A stretch of 64,000 bases of DNA from Entoloma clypeatum (Eukaryota; Basidiomycota; Agaricomycetes; Agaricales; Entolomataceae). Below, in pieces: positions 11,317 through 22,040 of this stretch (position 1 is the first letter of the stretch; every line of letters begins with the position of its first letter). The notes below the pieces were generated by a model that searched no databases, was not told where the DNA came from, and worked only from the letters and a program-made list of their open reading frames with translations. The DNA lies in NCBI GenBank assembly GCA_963565915.1, contig OY751487.1, positions 4,960,001 to 5,024,000 of the forward strand. Reading direction: 5' to 3'. The position numbers and the translations under genes were made by a program.

Positions 11317-11625
11317 TGTTGAAACTTTTCCCATCACGTAGATTAGATTAGATTAGATTACATCACGTGACCTTTACATATCTTCATTACATACTTGTTT
11401 GGTTGGTACAAACAGTAGTACGGTATATAAGACCAGGAAACTGTCAATATTAACAAGTTGTCTCTTGACTCTTAACCAGCTCCATCGCTCTTACCAGCCT
11501 CAACCGCTCTCACCAGCCTTACCCCTCCAAACCATGTAAGTGACCATAGCGGTATCGTAGAGTACTTCCACTGTAGCTATGTTGCTCAGTACACCTGTGG
11601 CTAGCGCCCAGGTGGAACTTCAACA
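11317..11625 (+). repeat. 3' LTR of copia C2 (309 bp)
   Basis: Termini are TGTTGAAAC...GTTCAACA-type (TGTTGAA/TTCAACA). A run of seven G (11310-11316) immediately upstream is the polypurine tract. It contains a short tandem GATTA repeat (11341-11360) and a TATATAA box near 11424. The same LTR occurs at 16790-17101 (minus) and 56781-57092. Confidence 0.9.
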
Positions 11626-11785
11626 GATCCGAGATTTTCATCGGCAAAATCCATCGCGTCCATGATAAAAGAACAAACTTGGAGAACCATTTTCCACATC
11701 GACTTCTGTCACATCGAGTTCCCCGCTCCAACTCTTCTTGCCCAACACGCCGTTCTTCTTATACCTTTCAAACATCATTTCTGCC

Positions 11786-12154
11786 ATGTCCAACATCACC
11801 GCCGCCTCCACCGATGCTTCCGATATCAACCCCACTATCACCACCCTCATCGGCGAAGCGCTCTCCATGCGCGACCAGATCCATGCGCTCGAAACCTCCG
11901 TCGCCGACATCCTCCACCGGCAGATGCATATCCACCTTCATACCCTCTCCGATTTACCAACCGCCCCCACCGCTGAGGAGAAGCTCATCCTCAAAAACTA
12001 TACCAACACCCTTGCTGTCGAGAATCGACGCCTTCACCTCGCCGTTCGAGGTTTAGAGTTTGCCACGGCGGTAAACGATGAACTGATAAAGGATTGGGGT
12101 AACCGAGTTGACCCTCCCTGGGCCGATCCAAATGGCAATGATGGATGGGAGTAG
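11786..12154 (+). CDS. ORFX (A1 tail copy, 122 aa)
   Basis: Intact, nearly identical to the copy at 9306-9674 with a handful of substitutions (for example two Arg to His changes and Ala to Pro near the C terminus). It starts at ATG 11786, six bases after the same CATTTC context. It persists although the rest of its element is gone. Confidence 0.7.
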   Translation: MSNITAASTDASDINPTITTLIGEALSMRDQIHALETSVADILHRQMHIHLHTLSDLPTAPTAEEKLILKNYTNTLAVENRRLHLAVRGLEFATAVNDELIKDWGNRVDPPWADPNGNDGWE

Positions 12155-12191
12155 GTAGTCTGTGAGGACACAGACCTTGAGGAGGGGAACA

Positions 12192-12479
12192 TGTTACGGA
12201 CTAACGACTACGGACGTATACGCTTACCTTTTTCACTTTTACTCATCGGCCCCCGCTTACACATATCGTATTATACTTTATTTCCTTTAGTATACTTCGC
12301 TCCCGCGCTGACTCGCCTTCCGCAGCTGTCTGACTCATTCGCTACCGCTCATAGTCAGTACTATATAAACCTCATGTACCATAGCTACATTCCTTAGATT
12401 TAGAAATCACATTGCTCTTCGCCTTTCCATCTTCCTGCATACTCTGCCCGAACCTTGGAACGGTTTGTTACGCATAACA
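12192..12479 (+). repeat. A1 LTR, shortened (288 bp)
   Basis: It starts TGTTACGGACTAACGAC and ends ACGCATAACA like the 370-bp copies. About 80 bp of the U3 tandem GCAG/TGACTCA units are missing between the first GACTCATTC and TACCGCTCATAG. Confidence 0.88.
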
Positions 12480-12482
12480 CGT

Positions 12483-15400
12483 TGCCTTATTTGGATTGAG
12501 AGAAATTCTTTCGGTTCCCCATTAGACACTAGGTGGCCTAGGTCCCTACATTCCCATGTTGTCATGAAGGCCTTCTTTTTCTCTAGCGTGTATTCTCGGT
12601 TTGTGCCGAGAAAAGCAGAGTCATCGACATAAATGACGGCGATTACAGTTTCCCCTTTGGTACTTGTGTGAATGAAAACTCCCGCATCGGAGTGAAGCTG
12701 GACAAAACCGAGCTTTTTCATGGAGGAATCGAGTTCCCTCCACCAGGCTAATGCGGCCTGCTTAAGTCCGTATAGGGCTTTGTATAGTCAGTACACGAAG
12801 TGTTCTTTCCCTTTTACTATGTAGCCCTCAGGCTGTCGCATGTAAATTACCTCACGGAGTGTTCCATAGAGGAAGGCTGATGAGACGTCCAGGAATGTCA
12901 TGAACCACCCTTCAAGGGCTGTCAATGCCAAAATCAACCGGACGGTCTCATACCTCACTACCAGTGAGAAGATCTGATCGAAGTCAATCCCTTCTACTTG
13001 TGAGAAACCTTTTGCGACAAGGCGTGCTTTCAAATGCCCGTCGGATTTTTCGTTGTAAACCCATTTGTTCCTTAGAGCTTTCCACCCTGTAGGTAGGGGT
13101 ACTAACTCCGTGATCACCCCGCGGCTTTTGAGCATGTCTAGCTCTTTTCGTTCTGCCGCATACCAATCTTCTTTGTTCGGAAGAGAGTATATGTCTTTGT
13201 GTGACATTTCGATGATGCCTACTTGGATGGAGATTGCCTCCATCAGGAGATCGTTCATCCATGCCGTTTGACCACCCAATCTACGTCTTCGATCCATTTT
13301 TTCAAGATCAGAAGCAGGGGTGTCTTCCCCATAGATGCTGTCTGGCATTCTCCGAACTCGTCGTTCCCTGATCGGTCGATCTGGTACTTGTTCAGGTTCC
13401 GGAGTGGGTACTCATGGGTCATCATCGGGCTCGTTAGATGGCAAGTCATCGTCTGATTCAGGGTGATCCTGTTCAGAAGGAACAGGGTCGTGAGGTTTTT
13501 CGTAATGACTGTCATTGTCATCATTTCCAGGGATGAGGTCCTCAAACTCATCAGCCGGTTCTGGGTTTTCCATTTCTGGATGGTTTTCTGGCAAAGGGTC
13601 GATGTGGCATCTAGGGTACTTGCTTTCATCGAAGATAGCTTTCCCACCCATGAAAATTGTATTAGTCTCAGGATCCATGAAACGGTATCCTTTGACCCCT
13701 GGCTTTGATCCGAGATAAATCATCAATCGAGATCTAGACTCCAGGGAATTTCTACGTTTTTCTTTTGGGATATACACATATGCCTGACATCCGAAGACTC
13801 TGATGCTTGACATATCGGGGATCTCATTGGTCACCCTGAAGTAAGGGGTATTCCATTTGAGACGCTGCATGGGGGTTCTGTTGTAGAGAAATGCTGCATG
13901 TTCCAAACAGAATTCCCACCACATAGGGGGTAAGCACGTGTCGAAGCGCAAGGCCTGAGATTTCTCCCACAGGGTTCAATTTATCCGTTCTGCTCGACCG
14001 TTCTGCTGGTGCTGATACGGGAGCGTGACGTCAATCAGAATTCCATGATCGGCAAGTACATCCTTGTATTCGTTAAATTCTCCACCTCCATCAACTCGCC
14101 ATTTCTTAGGAGTGGCGGCGAATTGATTCTGGATCATCGCAAGGAATTGTCGTAGTGCCATGACAGCATCCGACTTCTTCCTAAGCAAGACGACCCAGAC
14201 GTGGGATGAAAAATCGTCCAAAAATGTAAGGAAATATTTATATTTGTGGTATGATGCCGTGGATATTTATTTGAGATCGGAATGGATCAGATCAAAGGTT
14301 TTTGTTGCCCTTGTTATCGAATTGGGATATGACTGATTCGGCATTTTCCCTTTGAGGCAACCTGTGCAACTTTCTCACGTACTAGTGTTTCAGGTACCCC
14401 TTTGGTACTGGTGGGAATCTTTCGGAGTGCTTGATCATTTGGGTGACCAAGGCGCTTGTGCCATGTTTCAACAGTGATTTCGCTCGAGATCGCATGGATC
14501 TGGTCATAGCGTATTTCAGTGTCTAACCAGTAAATGGTTTGACCAAGGATGTGGGGCGAAAACTGGATTTTGCTCAGCCCTTTGGAGATGTTAATTTCTC
14601 CACAAGTCCCGTCTACTTTGTAACCATGGTTAAGAAAGACGCCTAGGGACAATAGGTGTGTGTCCATGTCGGGGATGTAGAATACCGGTCTGAGAAGATG
14701 GGTTTTAACTTCCCCATTTAGGGTGTGCCGTACTGGAATGGCCCCAACTCCGAGTATTTCCAGTTTCTTTCCTTTAGCAGCAGTTTGGACAAATCGCTTG
14801 ACCATGAGAGGTCTATAGTATGCGAAGTCTTTGAACTCATGCGTAAAGTGTAAAGAGGCACCAGAATCTAATATCCATTGTGCGCGTTCTTTTTCCTTAC
14901 AATGTGTACAGGAGGCAAAATGTTTTATATATTTTTTATGTAGATCACTGCTGAAGTGATCTACGCAAACTGTACTGGTACTGGCTAATATATTATACGT
15001 CTGTTGAGAGATATTATTAGCATTCCGCAATTGATAAGGTTTGAGAGAAGGTTTTGACGAACCATCAAGTTCAATCTCGTCCACAAACCCGTCTGGCCCC
15101 ATTCGCTCTTGGTCGATGTCCATCATCCTCAGCGATTGGTCTAACAGCGGAGTAACTCGACGCTGTTTTGCTGGCCTTTCGTCGATGTCTGGGATGATAG
15201 TGTCCAAGATACGAAGGTTCAACCCAGAGGGTTCTCTGGGGCATGCGCCGATTTCTCGGGTGAGCTTTCGCACCCTCTCGTTCTTTTTCCACACAGACGG
15301 CTTTCTGGAAGGAAGCCCGGTGTACTGGGAAGGAGGAGGGTTCATGCGTTGCAGTAGTGACTGCATCCTTTCTGACTCAGGTTGTACAGTGAAGGAAGTC

Positions 15401-16425
15401 TTTCCGCGACCGGTTACGGTGGTGAAAGACGGTGCATGATGAGGAGGAAGGGGACAAGGAGCAGGATGACGAGGGGTTTGCTCAATGGCCGGTGCGATGA
15501 ACTCGACCATTTCCTCAACGTGGTTGGAGTCGTTGTCTGCATTGTTGGCGCGCTTCTTCTGGTTGCGCCAGCATCCTTTTCCCTTCTTCTTTTCAGAAGT
15601 GGTACTTGGGTCGGTCGAGTTAGGCTGCTCGTCAGCGTTCTTATGCGTGGTACTCGGCACTGATTGCTTTTCCCATTTGGGGTCTTGCCCCTTTCGCTTA
15701 GTCCCGGAGATTTTCCGGGCCTGCTCGTTGGACGCCCGAGTAGACCCTATCACATACTTGCGCCTGTACTCTGAAACGATGCTGTCGGTGACTGCCTGCC
15801 ATGTGAAGTTGTCGGCATCATAGACCTGAAAGAGGGCAGTGGAGAGAGACAACCAAGCATCAGGAATGGCACTTGCCAAGATCATAGCCTGCATCAGATC
15901 AGGCACAATGAATTTCGAGTCACTGAGGTGAGCGAAGAGTGATCCAAGGCACTCGATTTCATGCACAGGGTCCCGACCAGACAGTTTGAAAGAGCCTGCG
16001 GCTTTGAAATCGCCAAATATGGTGGCGGGGGAGACCTTTGAATATGCGTCCTTCAATGATGTCCAGGCGTCTTTTGAGGACTTGGCGTCCTTGATGTGCC
16101 TCCTGATTGCCTCAGAGACTTTGAGGCGGATGGAACCCAGAGCCATGTCATCGTCCCTGATCCAAACCTTTCTTTCTTTGTGGAAGCTAGGTTGGTCAAC
16201 AGTGGTGGTGATCACTGGAGGTTGGGTTGCAGATGTAGACGTAGCGGAGGCAGGGGTGGAGACTGTGACCGTAAAGTCGGCGATGTCAGGATGCTCAATG
16301 TCGCCAGATACGATGCGCCAGACTCCTTGATGGAGAAGATAGGACTTCATTTTCTCAGCCCAGCTTTGGTAGTCGATACCGTCGAAGACAGTGATGGAGT
16401 CAAGTGCGGAGCGAGAGGTAGACAT
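12483..16425 (-). pseudogene. Copia C1 gag-pol: gag, protease, integrase, RT (decayed)
   Basis: I chose ATG 16425 (MSTSRSALDS) as start. The first ~290 residues are a UBN2/DUF4219-like copia gag, and a basic linker lacks an obvious CCHC knuckle. Protease: WILDSGASLHFT. GAG-pre-integrase: TWHKRLGHPNDQAL. The first long frame ends at 14314 after a frameshift. Integrase continues at about 14221-13978 (MDDFSSHVWV; WRVDGGGEF; HQQNGRAERIN), where CGA has become TGA (13976-13978), then 13951-13412 (WWEFCLEHAAFLYNRTP; YLGSKPGVKGYRF) with an acidic linker. RT is at 13348-12788 (WVYNEKSDG; ARLVAKGFSQ), a TGA at 12788-12790, then VIYVDDSAFLG. At least two nonsense codons and frameshifts make it non-functional. 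Confidence 0.88.
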
Positions 16426-16769
16426 TTTTAATGAATCTAAAAGGAGTTTTCCCAATCAGTGATGTTCTTTATGAATTTGATTTTTAGAAAACAAATAAAT
16501 GATTCCTCATAACATATTCCCTTTAGGAATAGCGGTTGTGGGAAAAATCCTTTTTGTCAGAAGTGTGTGAGGTACGATCAACGTTTCCACATGATGTGTA
16601 CTAAGTCAATCCCCTTAGGGACGCTTCATGACAGGTACTTGTCATAATGACGTTCCCAGGTTCATGTGTGAAGAAGTATGACTCAGAACCTAGATCTTTT
16701 GATCGGTTCTTTGCCAACCAGGGTAGAGTGGGCAGGTACTTGCTGTTGCCAGCGTTTCCAAGTCCCTCT

Positions 16770-16789
16770 GCTATCTGGGGCCCATAACC
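16770..16789 (-). other. Copia primer-binding site (half tRNA-iMet type)
   Basis: Directly after the 5' LTR the minus strand reads GGTTATGGGCCCCAG. This is essentially the primer site of Drosophila copia, which is known to use an internal fragment of initiator methionine tRNA (the anticodon-loop sequence CCCATAACC) rather than the tRNA 3' end. Confidence 0.7.
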
Positions 16790-17101
16790 TGTTGAAGTTC
16801 CACCTGGGCGCTAGCCACAGGCGTACTGAGCAACACAGCTACAGTGTGGAAGTACTCTACTTAACCGTTCTAGCCACTTACATGATTTGGGAGGGTGAGG
16901 CTGGTGAGAGCGGTTGAGGCTGATAAGAGCGATGGAGCTGGTTAAGAGTCAAGAGACAACTTATTGATATTGACAGTTTCCTGGTCTTATATACCGTACT
17001 ACTGTTTGTACCAACCAAATAAGTATGTAATTGAAGATGTGTAAATGGTCACGTGATGTAATCTAATCTAATCTAATCTATGTGATGGAAAAGTTTCAAC
17101 A
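16790..17101 (-). repeat. 5' LTR of copia C1 (312 bp)
   Basis: The minus strand reads TGTTGAAACTTTTCC...GGAACTTCAACA with TGTTGAA/TTCAACA ends, and matches 11317-11625 and 56781-57092. It is inserted about 30 bp downstream of the stop codon of the decayed gene at 17133-18545. Confidence 0.9.
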
Positions 17102-17132
17102 ATGATTAGAGATGATAACGAGATAGTAAGGT

Positions 17133-18545
17133 CTACCGATTGTTCGCAGAAGCACGCTTCACTCTCATTGCTGCTATATGGGCACGAGCACTATTCTGAA
17201 GGTTTTGAGGTTGACGAGATGAGAAGGGGAAGACTAGACTGGAATAAATAATTATTAGACTAGTCTCAAGGTTAAAGAACTGATTTACTTGTTCCACCAC
17301 TGGTTCAATGCTTTCCAATCTTCTTGCTCTGCCTCATCTTCCAAGACCTCAAGAATAGACAGGTAAAATCGTTCTGAATCAGTGGCCAAATCAGACTTGG
17401 AGAAGACCAAAGAGCTGCTCAAGGCAAAGCGAACCTCAAAAAAGAATATGAGCCTCATGAAAGGAAGTATGCACTGGAAAGACAAACTTGGGTAGCAATG
17501 TATGCAAGAGATGCAGGTGTTACTTCAGTCATTCCATGTATGCGAGCATTTCCAGATCACGTTGCTTTGGGTTCTTTGTCAACGGAACTGGGAGAGGTAA
17601 AGATGTGCTTAAAAGCCTGGCAGCAGGAGATGAAGAAAACAATAAGGACTTTAGGATGAGAATAAACACACCATAACCATCAGATCACTGCGAAGGAGTC
17701 CTTTCCATGGGCTTTTGGGATTGAACTCATACCATTCATAGATAAAAATGGGCCATTGGTCGCCAGAGACAGTCAGCTCCAACAACTTTAATTGTCGTTG
17801 TATACTGTCGTTGAAGGGTGTCATAACCGTAGAGCAGCAGTTCAGATCAGATGAACTCACTCGGCATCCTTCCACTGATAGTCTGTAGGGCACAGCAGAG
17901 ACCCAGTCAACGGGTGCTGGAACCCCCAGTCGGATTTGTTGTTGCGCGCCAAAGCGAGTCTCAAGGCCTCTCCTTGCGGAGTTATCCAGTCCAAAATGGG
18001 GCCTTTTAATCCCTTTGTGTCATCAGCTCTGGCACCAGAAGCCCCTTTCTGGAGCTATAGATCCCATGAGATGCTGCGTCTTTCTACAGTGCATGGAAAG
18101 CACTCACTAGCTTGGCGATGTGTGCAAGGTTCTCGTCCGACCTTTCTTTGGCCATGAGCCGCGCTTCAAGACGAGGTATCATGTTGAGGAGCTGTCGATA
18201 CACCTTATGTTCTCGTGCTTCTCTGAGTTGAGAGATGGGATGAGAAATTGTGAAAGCAGATGCGGTGAAACAAACTTACTCAGGAGATAGGACCATGCTG
18301 GAGTTCTTGTATAGAGCATCCTCGCGTATAAGACCCTTCTCCAAAAGTGTTTGAATGCGACAGAAGGTGTGAATCGTATGGCCAAAATGTCGACCATGGT
18401 GAATGAACGGGTCAGTCTTCAATCTAAGAGAGAAAATGAGTTTTAAGGTGAAAAAATCAAGTTGAGAACCGCACGGCCTTTTTCTTGGGCCCAATGTAAG
18501 GGCATTGTCTTCCAAGGGACGTTTCGCGGTTCTGCTTGTGCTCAT
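17133..18545 (-). pseudogene. DUF6698-like host gene, multi-exon, with a nonsense codon
   Basis: Translating the minus strand across short GT-AG introns gives a continuous protein: MSTSRTAKRPLED... (18545), TDPFIHHGRHFGHTIHTF, EAREHKVYRQLLNMIPRLE, LQKGASGARADDTKGLKG, SGDQWPIFIYEWYEF, AFKHIFTSPSSVDKEPKAT, VRFALSSSLVFSKSDLATDS, ALNQWWNK and a basic C terminus ending at 17133. I recall this order of motifs from the Agaricomycete family DUF6698, whose function is unknown to me. A TGA at 17557-17559 falls where the family usually has Arg, consistent with CGA to TGA. There are about seven exons with introns of about 50-60 bp. Family assignment is from memory. Confidence 0.6.
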
Positions 18546-18759
18546 ATCGAAGGCCCAAGCGAGGGGAAGACGTATGAAGGTACAGTAGAATTTAAAAAGC
18601 CTCAAGTAACACTGCAATGTGCAGGGCTACCTGGGAACATACAAAATCAGTCATGGACCTTTAACGAAGTTAAAGGGACCAAACATTAAGGACTGAAACC
18701 CTTAAACAAGGTTAAGGGACTCAGACCCTTTATTCAGTATCACTTACGTCGTGTTGGAG

Positions 18760-19690
18760 ATGGGTGGGCTGGGGCTAAAAGAATGGCACTCGCAGATAAC
18801 GTTGACTAAACCAGCCTGTTTCCCAAGCTCTTCCACTGCTCAATGTCTAGCATCCTTCCCACAAAGGCCGCATTTGTTTCTGTAACGAAATGCCTGGAGT
18901 TGCTGAAGGAGAGGGTGGCTCATGAAGACTGGTACCCAGCAGTCTCCCATTGGGATCCTGAATATCAAGAAATCCATGTCTGGTTCTGGTGAGTTTGTGC
19001 AGATTGAAACACGGAGGGGTTACTTATGTTGCTAATGTAGGCCCCAGGGGGAGGGGAGGCGCAATCTGGGGTACAAAGAATGGGCGGCATACCAAGTGAC
19101 TTGTCATTTCCGCTTGCCTTTGTGCGGTTTGCTGGAGGATAGGCCTCGGCGCTATGTTGAATGCTTGCTGTACTCCGATAGGGAAAGGAAGCTTTTTGTG
19201 GGTTGTCGCTTGTGCCGGTGCAGATACGAAGGTGAGTAATTCTAGGCTTGATGACAGTCTCGGAAGACGAGCTGATACAAATGCCTGAAGTTTGTATTGA
19301 TAAAGTATTCATCAATTCCAACCTCGAGGGTACCTTCCAGATGCGCCGGATTGATATGGTGGGAGGTGGACGACTTTCAACTTACGGTCAGTTGACAATG
19401 CCAAACCAACAAGATTGCTTACTCACAGCTTAACTCAGGCCAGCAAACTACAGAGCCAAAAGATGGACCAGCGCCGTACGAGCTGGTCATGAAGCAAATG
19501 GATCTCGAGGAAAACCAGGGGTTCCCGGAGCATTCTTCTGGAATATGTTTATGCAGTGCAGAAAGTGTCTTTGGGTTACGACGGCCAGGCGGTTTGACAC
19601 GCACTACTGCATGGTGGCTCCACAAGAGGACGATTATAGGTGAGGGCAATGAAATTGAGTTAGGCGAAGTACAGCATTTGGCGTGACATT
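18760..19690 (+). other. Possible decayed multi-exon gene
   Basis: Exon-like segments on the plus strand include one around 18850-18985 (KCLELLKERVAHEDW) ending at a GTGAGT donor, one around 19110-19220 (LLEDRPRRYVECLLYSD) and one at 19489-19640 (MKQMDLEENQGFPEHSSG). I cannot join them into a convincing protein or name a family. They could be relics of a repetitive gene. Confidence 0.25.
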
Positions 19691-19881
19691 TAGATATTTA
19701 TTGTGGCAATCTCTTGTAGTTGGCTGAGAAGACTTGTTATTGCAAAGCACATGACAAGCCTATTGGGAAGAAATATTAGCCCAAAAGTGCGTTCTCGGTG
19801 GACTAAAACTTACCAAAACAAGTCTTGGTCCAAATGCGCGCCTCTCGACGATCAAGCCCATTGATGTCTACTTAGCTGATC

Positions 19882-20313
19882 TCAATCTGACGAGGCGGAT
19901 TTGGTCGTAGACAGCTGGTCTGAGCGGAGCCGGCACAGCACCTCCCCTCGCCCCTTGCTTAGATCATCCACTTCTGACATGCTAGCGTCCGTACAGAAAA
20001 AATCCGCGACATGGTGAGCCGATCCAGTGCTCGTTCCTGGGATGTAGAAGGTAGACAGGGAGAATAAGATGTGCGGTGGGGGCTTGATGGCGGCAGTGGT
20101 CAGGGAGGAGATGGGGGGTATGGATTGTGGGGGAGGAGAGAGGGAGGAGGCGCTTGTTTGGTATATTGTCATTGAGGAGGTGGAAACACCATGTGGGTGC
20201 GATGATGGCGATGTTCGATGGGTTGGGTCTCCTTTCACTTTCACCAAAGGTTCCGCCCTGACACCGAATCGATTCCGCACATCCGACGCCAACACAAGAG
20301 AATGCCTTGGCAT
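19882..20313 (-). other. Low-complexity open frame, uncertain
   Basis: A 143-codon frame rich in Ser, Pro and Thr with no recognisable domain. The neighbouring frame on the other strand is almost as long. I list it only because it fills an otherwise empty stretch; it may not be a gene. Confidence 0.2.
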
Positions 20314-20989
20314 TCAAGAACATAAGTTGCATTCGACAATTGGAGCTCTGACGGCTAATCAACGATCTTGTAGAGACCCAGCAGAATTAGAGGCCGTACC
20401 AGGATATCGCCTGTGGGTGAAAAGATTTGAGTTGGTCAGACAAATTGAAGATAAGGCAACAATGGGACGCACCAAGAATTTCTACGATTCCTATGGGAAC
20501 GGGACGGGCTTGCAAGCCTACTGACATTTGGGGACAATGGGAAAATGCATATCATGAAACCTGTACAAACGATCATGTTGGTTTGTTTGCCAATTGATAA
20601 AAGAGAAAAAAGATACATACACCATGGCCAACAAAGTGCAAGAACAGATCCTATACACAGTGCATACCGTCATAATGCCGGCGAGGGAGCACATTTTGCA
20701 GGGCTTCATTAAAGTGCGAGGCGGTGCGTTCGCGGTGCGGATGAGAGGTATCCGTGGTAGTCGATGGTCGTTCAAAGTTGCGTTCATATTTCAAACTCCA
20801 CTGACACAAATGTAGGCGTTTCATTGACAATACTTACTTAGTATGTACTATGAGAAGGGTGCTGGCACCGCCTCCCAAAACAAACTAAATCAACATCAGT
20901 CGTCGTCACTAACAAGCGACATTCACTCTGCTCTCGAAGTATTTCCAGAATCACCATTCTGAATAAGTATCAGGGATGGAAATAGCCTT

Positions 20990-22040
20990 GAGATATGGTC
21001 CCACTCACACTACAGATTGCAAAACGGCAGCACGGATTGACATCTTGAACATGGGGGTCATGGGCCAAATTTCTGACTGTCTGAACAGTGCTTGCAACTC
21101 TTGAATCAGCACATGACCATGCAAATGGTGAAGGTCCAACGTGCACCCCATTGTGTGCTCCCAATCTTTGATGCTAAAGATCCCAGCCTGTGCATTTGTA
21201 ATGTAGGCAGTGGTTATGAAATAATCGTCCACCACTGCCCAGGGCAACTTTAAGTCTGGATTTTTTCACGGAAGATGACCACTTACCTGAGGGCGGAGCC
21301 AAGAATTGTCTGTACTGTTGAACAAACCTACCTGAACCACCACGACGGCAGGCAGCGATTCAAAACAAGTTTTAGTGACAGACGGTTTGCACTCATGGGC
21401 AAATTGCGCATAGGTCATGAGCTTAGGCTGTTTGTTGCTGGTGCTGCCCTTCGGCCGTCCCATCTGCCATGCTTGAGGTTTTGAGGTTGTGGCGCTCTCC
21501 ATGCTTCCAGTGGCAGCAGGAGCTTCGATCTGCGAGAATGAGGTGCTCTCAGATGTCTGATGTTCAAGAAAAATCAGGCTTACCGTGGCCAAGGAGCTGG
21601 TCGTAGCGTTGCCAGGAGTAATTTTGAATGGCTTTGGATGACGACGGTTTGCACGTTGCGTGCGGTTTGCTCCACCGTTCCACCCGCTCTCAGGCTGTTG
21701 TTGCGTCCCGGCATTGAAACTCAGCAGCCTCCTTCCACATGCATGGTAGACAAATTCTTGCGGAACAACAGGTGCGTAAAACACTACGGTGAAACACGAT
21801 CATCAATATTGACTCGGAAAGTCTGGCAAATCAGGCTGGACTCACCGGGATGGTGGGGGGGGGGGGGGGGGGGCAGGGGGGCCTGGAGCATTGAAGAAGT
21901 CAGTGGACTCGGACTAGGGTCGTTGTTTATGTTGCTGTAACCTTGTCGAGACAGTGTATTGGCAACAAATGGCCCTCCGGAGGCGAGATGGGATGTGAGC
22001 TCGGACAATGCCCAAGTCTGCCAGTTGTGGTGTAGCATAG
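20990..22040 (-). pseudogene. Possible AT-hook-containing gene remnant
   Basis: Minus-strand segments at 22038-21784, 21784-21266 and 21247-21005 read as exons of one protein. The middle one carries an AT-hook-like GRPKGSTSNK followed by LMTYAQFAHECKP. The last one (LPWAVVDDYFITTAYITNAQ; WEHTMGCTLDLHHLHGHVLI) has a compact globular look. A run of about 20 G at 21857-21876 interrupts the gene in or next to an intron. Family unknown; truncation likely. Confidence 0.3.

Larger units (their letters stand above)
10082..11625 (+). mobile_element. 3' half of Ty1/copia element C2
   Basis: The segment starts in the RT domain directly after an A1 LTR and runs through RNase H to a 309-bp copia LTR (11317-11625). 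The following five bases (GATCC) belong to an A1 tail, so C2 once sat inside an A1 element. Its 5' half is absent from the window; recombination between two same-orientation A1 elements would have removed it. Confidence 0.85.
11626..12479 (+). mobile_element. 3' tail of an A1 Ty3 element with its LTR
   Basis: Sequence homologous to 9150-10081: the last codons of pol (from GATCCGAG), the intergenic region, ORFX, polypurine tract and LTR. It begins exactly where the copia C2 LTR ends, which fits C2 having inserted at GATCC. It is followed by CGTTG (CAACG on the other strand), the site shared with 56008-56012. Confidence 0.85.
12480..17101 (-). mobile_element. 5' half of Ty1/copia element C1
   Basis: Reading leftwards from the 5' LTR (17101-16790), the copia PBS, gag-protease, integrase and most of RT follow, ending at 12480 with AAGGCAACG against an A1 LTR. 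The missing RT end and RNase H, starting CAACGTGGG, are at 56008. The 5' flank is ATCAT (17106-17102, minus); the 3' half is followed by ATCAT at 57093-57097. These matching duplications identify the two halves as one element. Confidence 0.88.

Noticed and set aside
15041..16431. Plus-strand open frames opposite copia C1 gag
   Set aside because: They mirror the real minus-strand gag-protease frame and show no motif of their own.
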